Shown: positions 5,878 through 6,068 of the stretch, one piece after another | Numbering within the stretch: the first letter of the stretch is position 1 | Layout of the letters: each line of letters starts with the position of its first letter | Assembly: GCA_031278255.1 (NCBI GenBank) | Contig: JAITKU010000008.1 | Location: forward strand, 1 to 6,068 | Direction: 5' to 3' | DNA: 6,068 nt | Source: Eubacteriales Family XIII. Incertae Sedis bacterium | GTDB lineage: Bacteria; Bacillota; Clostridia; Peptostreptococcales; Anaerovoracaceae | The notes under the pieces: generated by a model | Seen by the model: the letters and a program-made list of their open reading frames with translations, nothing else | Databases searched by the model: none | What the model was told of the DNA's origin: nothing | Program-made: the position numbers and the translations under genes

Positions 5878-6068
5878 TTGGGAACGATCGGCAAGAGAAT
5901 CCGCGCATTGAGAAAGAGGAAAGGCTTGAGCCAAAAGACGCTCGCCGAGCGTATCGGCATACAGGAATCCACGTTGTCGCGTTATGAGAACGATAAACGG
6001 ACCTATCAATGGGACGGGCTGATGCGTTTGGCGGACGCGCTGGATACGAGCGTTGATTACCTGCTCGG
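5878..6068 (+). CDS. XRE/Cro-type HTH transcriptional regulator, N-terminal part
   Basis: Sixty-three codons are visible and the gene runs off the window. The start is a TTG at 5878, with GGAGG (5865-5869) 8 nt upstream; no ATG or GTG fits the frame. The product begins MGTIGKRIRALRKRKGLSQ and contains a complete HTH_3 domain. Helix 2 is LSQKTLAERIG (17-27), the recognition helix region is ESTLSRYENDKR (30-41), and the domain ends with LADALDTSVDYLL (51-63). This is a classic DNA-binding domain of phage- and plasmid-type repressors and many chromosomal regulators. A C-terminal domain may follow outside the window. It lies beside the IS remnant and near the divergent operators at 3570-3642, but nothing in the sequence ties it to them. 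It could equally regulate itself or a neighbouring element further right. Confidence 0.85.
   Translation, partial: MGTIGKRIRALRKRKGLSQKTLAERIGIQESTLSRYENDKRTYQWDGLMRLADALDTSVDYLL

Noticed and set aside
5736..5987. Continuation of the transposase frame as a genuine protein end
   Set aside because: The sequence loses all resemblance to transposase and overlaps, in a different frame, the well-supported XRE gene with its own promoter and ribosome binding site.
1..6068. CRISPR array, tRNA or rRNA genes
   Set aside because: No regularly spaced direct repeats and no cloverleaf or rRNA-like segments were seen on reading the window.

Overview
The window looks like an accessory 'defence-type' locus on the chromosome of a fairly GC-rich Gram-positive bacterium, probably a clostridial (Bacillota) lineage. 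Reasons for that reading: strong AGGAGG-type ribosome binding sites before nearly every gene, sigma-A-like promoters, a U-tailed hairpin terminator of the kind common in Bacillota, a transposase fragment like those common in clostridia, and a TTG start with a good Shine-Dalgarno on an XRE regulator. No ribosomal RNA or housekeeping gene is present to fix the taxonomy, so this is inference.

Layout. (1) Positions 1-93, minus strand: the first 31 codons of an MBOAT-family membrane O-acyltransferase, with a good promoter at 174-203. (2) Positions 294-345: an intrinsic terminator closing a three-gene minus-strand operon. (3) Positions 360-3523, minus strand, transcribed right to left: an unrecognised 261-residue protein with a helical, coiled-coil-like N-terminus; a 350-residue P-loop ATPase; and a 400-residue P-loop ATPase. 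Both ATPases look like members of the DUF2791 / BREX ATP-binding (BrxC/BrxD-like) family. (4) Positions 3524-3683: a divergent control region with a strong minus-strand promoter and two perfect 7-bp-arm inverted repeats. (5) Positions 3684-5264, plus strand: a 526-residue superfamily 2 DExH helicase. (6) Positions 5265-5877: a 13-bp perfect inverted repeat, a possible gene tail, and the broken 5' end of an IS4-like transposase gene whose start codon lies in a predicted mRNA stem. (7) Positions 5878-6068: the start of an XRE-type HTH regulator that runs off the window.

How the parts may work together. Two DUF2791-like ATPases, a small helical partner and a DExH helicase, divergently transcribed from one control region and lying beside transposon debris, look like a compact BREX-related ATPase-helicase module. 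None of the BREX effectors or modification genes (PglX methyltransferase, PglZ phosphatase, BrxL protease-like) is in the window. A phage- or plasmid-defence role is inferred from family membership and context; nothing in the sequence proves it. The 261-residue protein and the two-ATPase arrangement are the parts most likely to be new.
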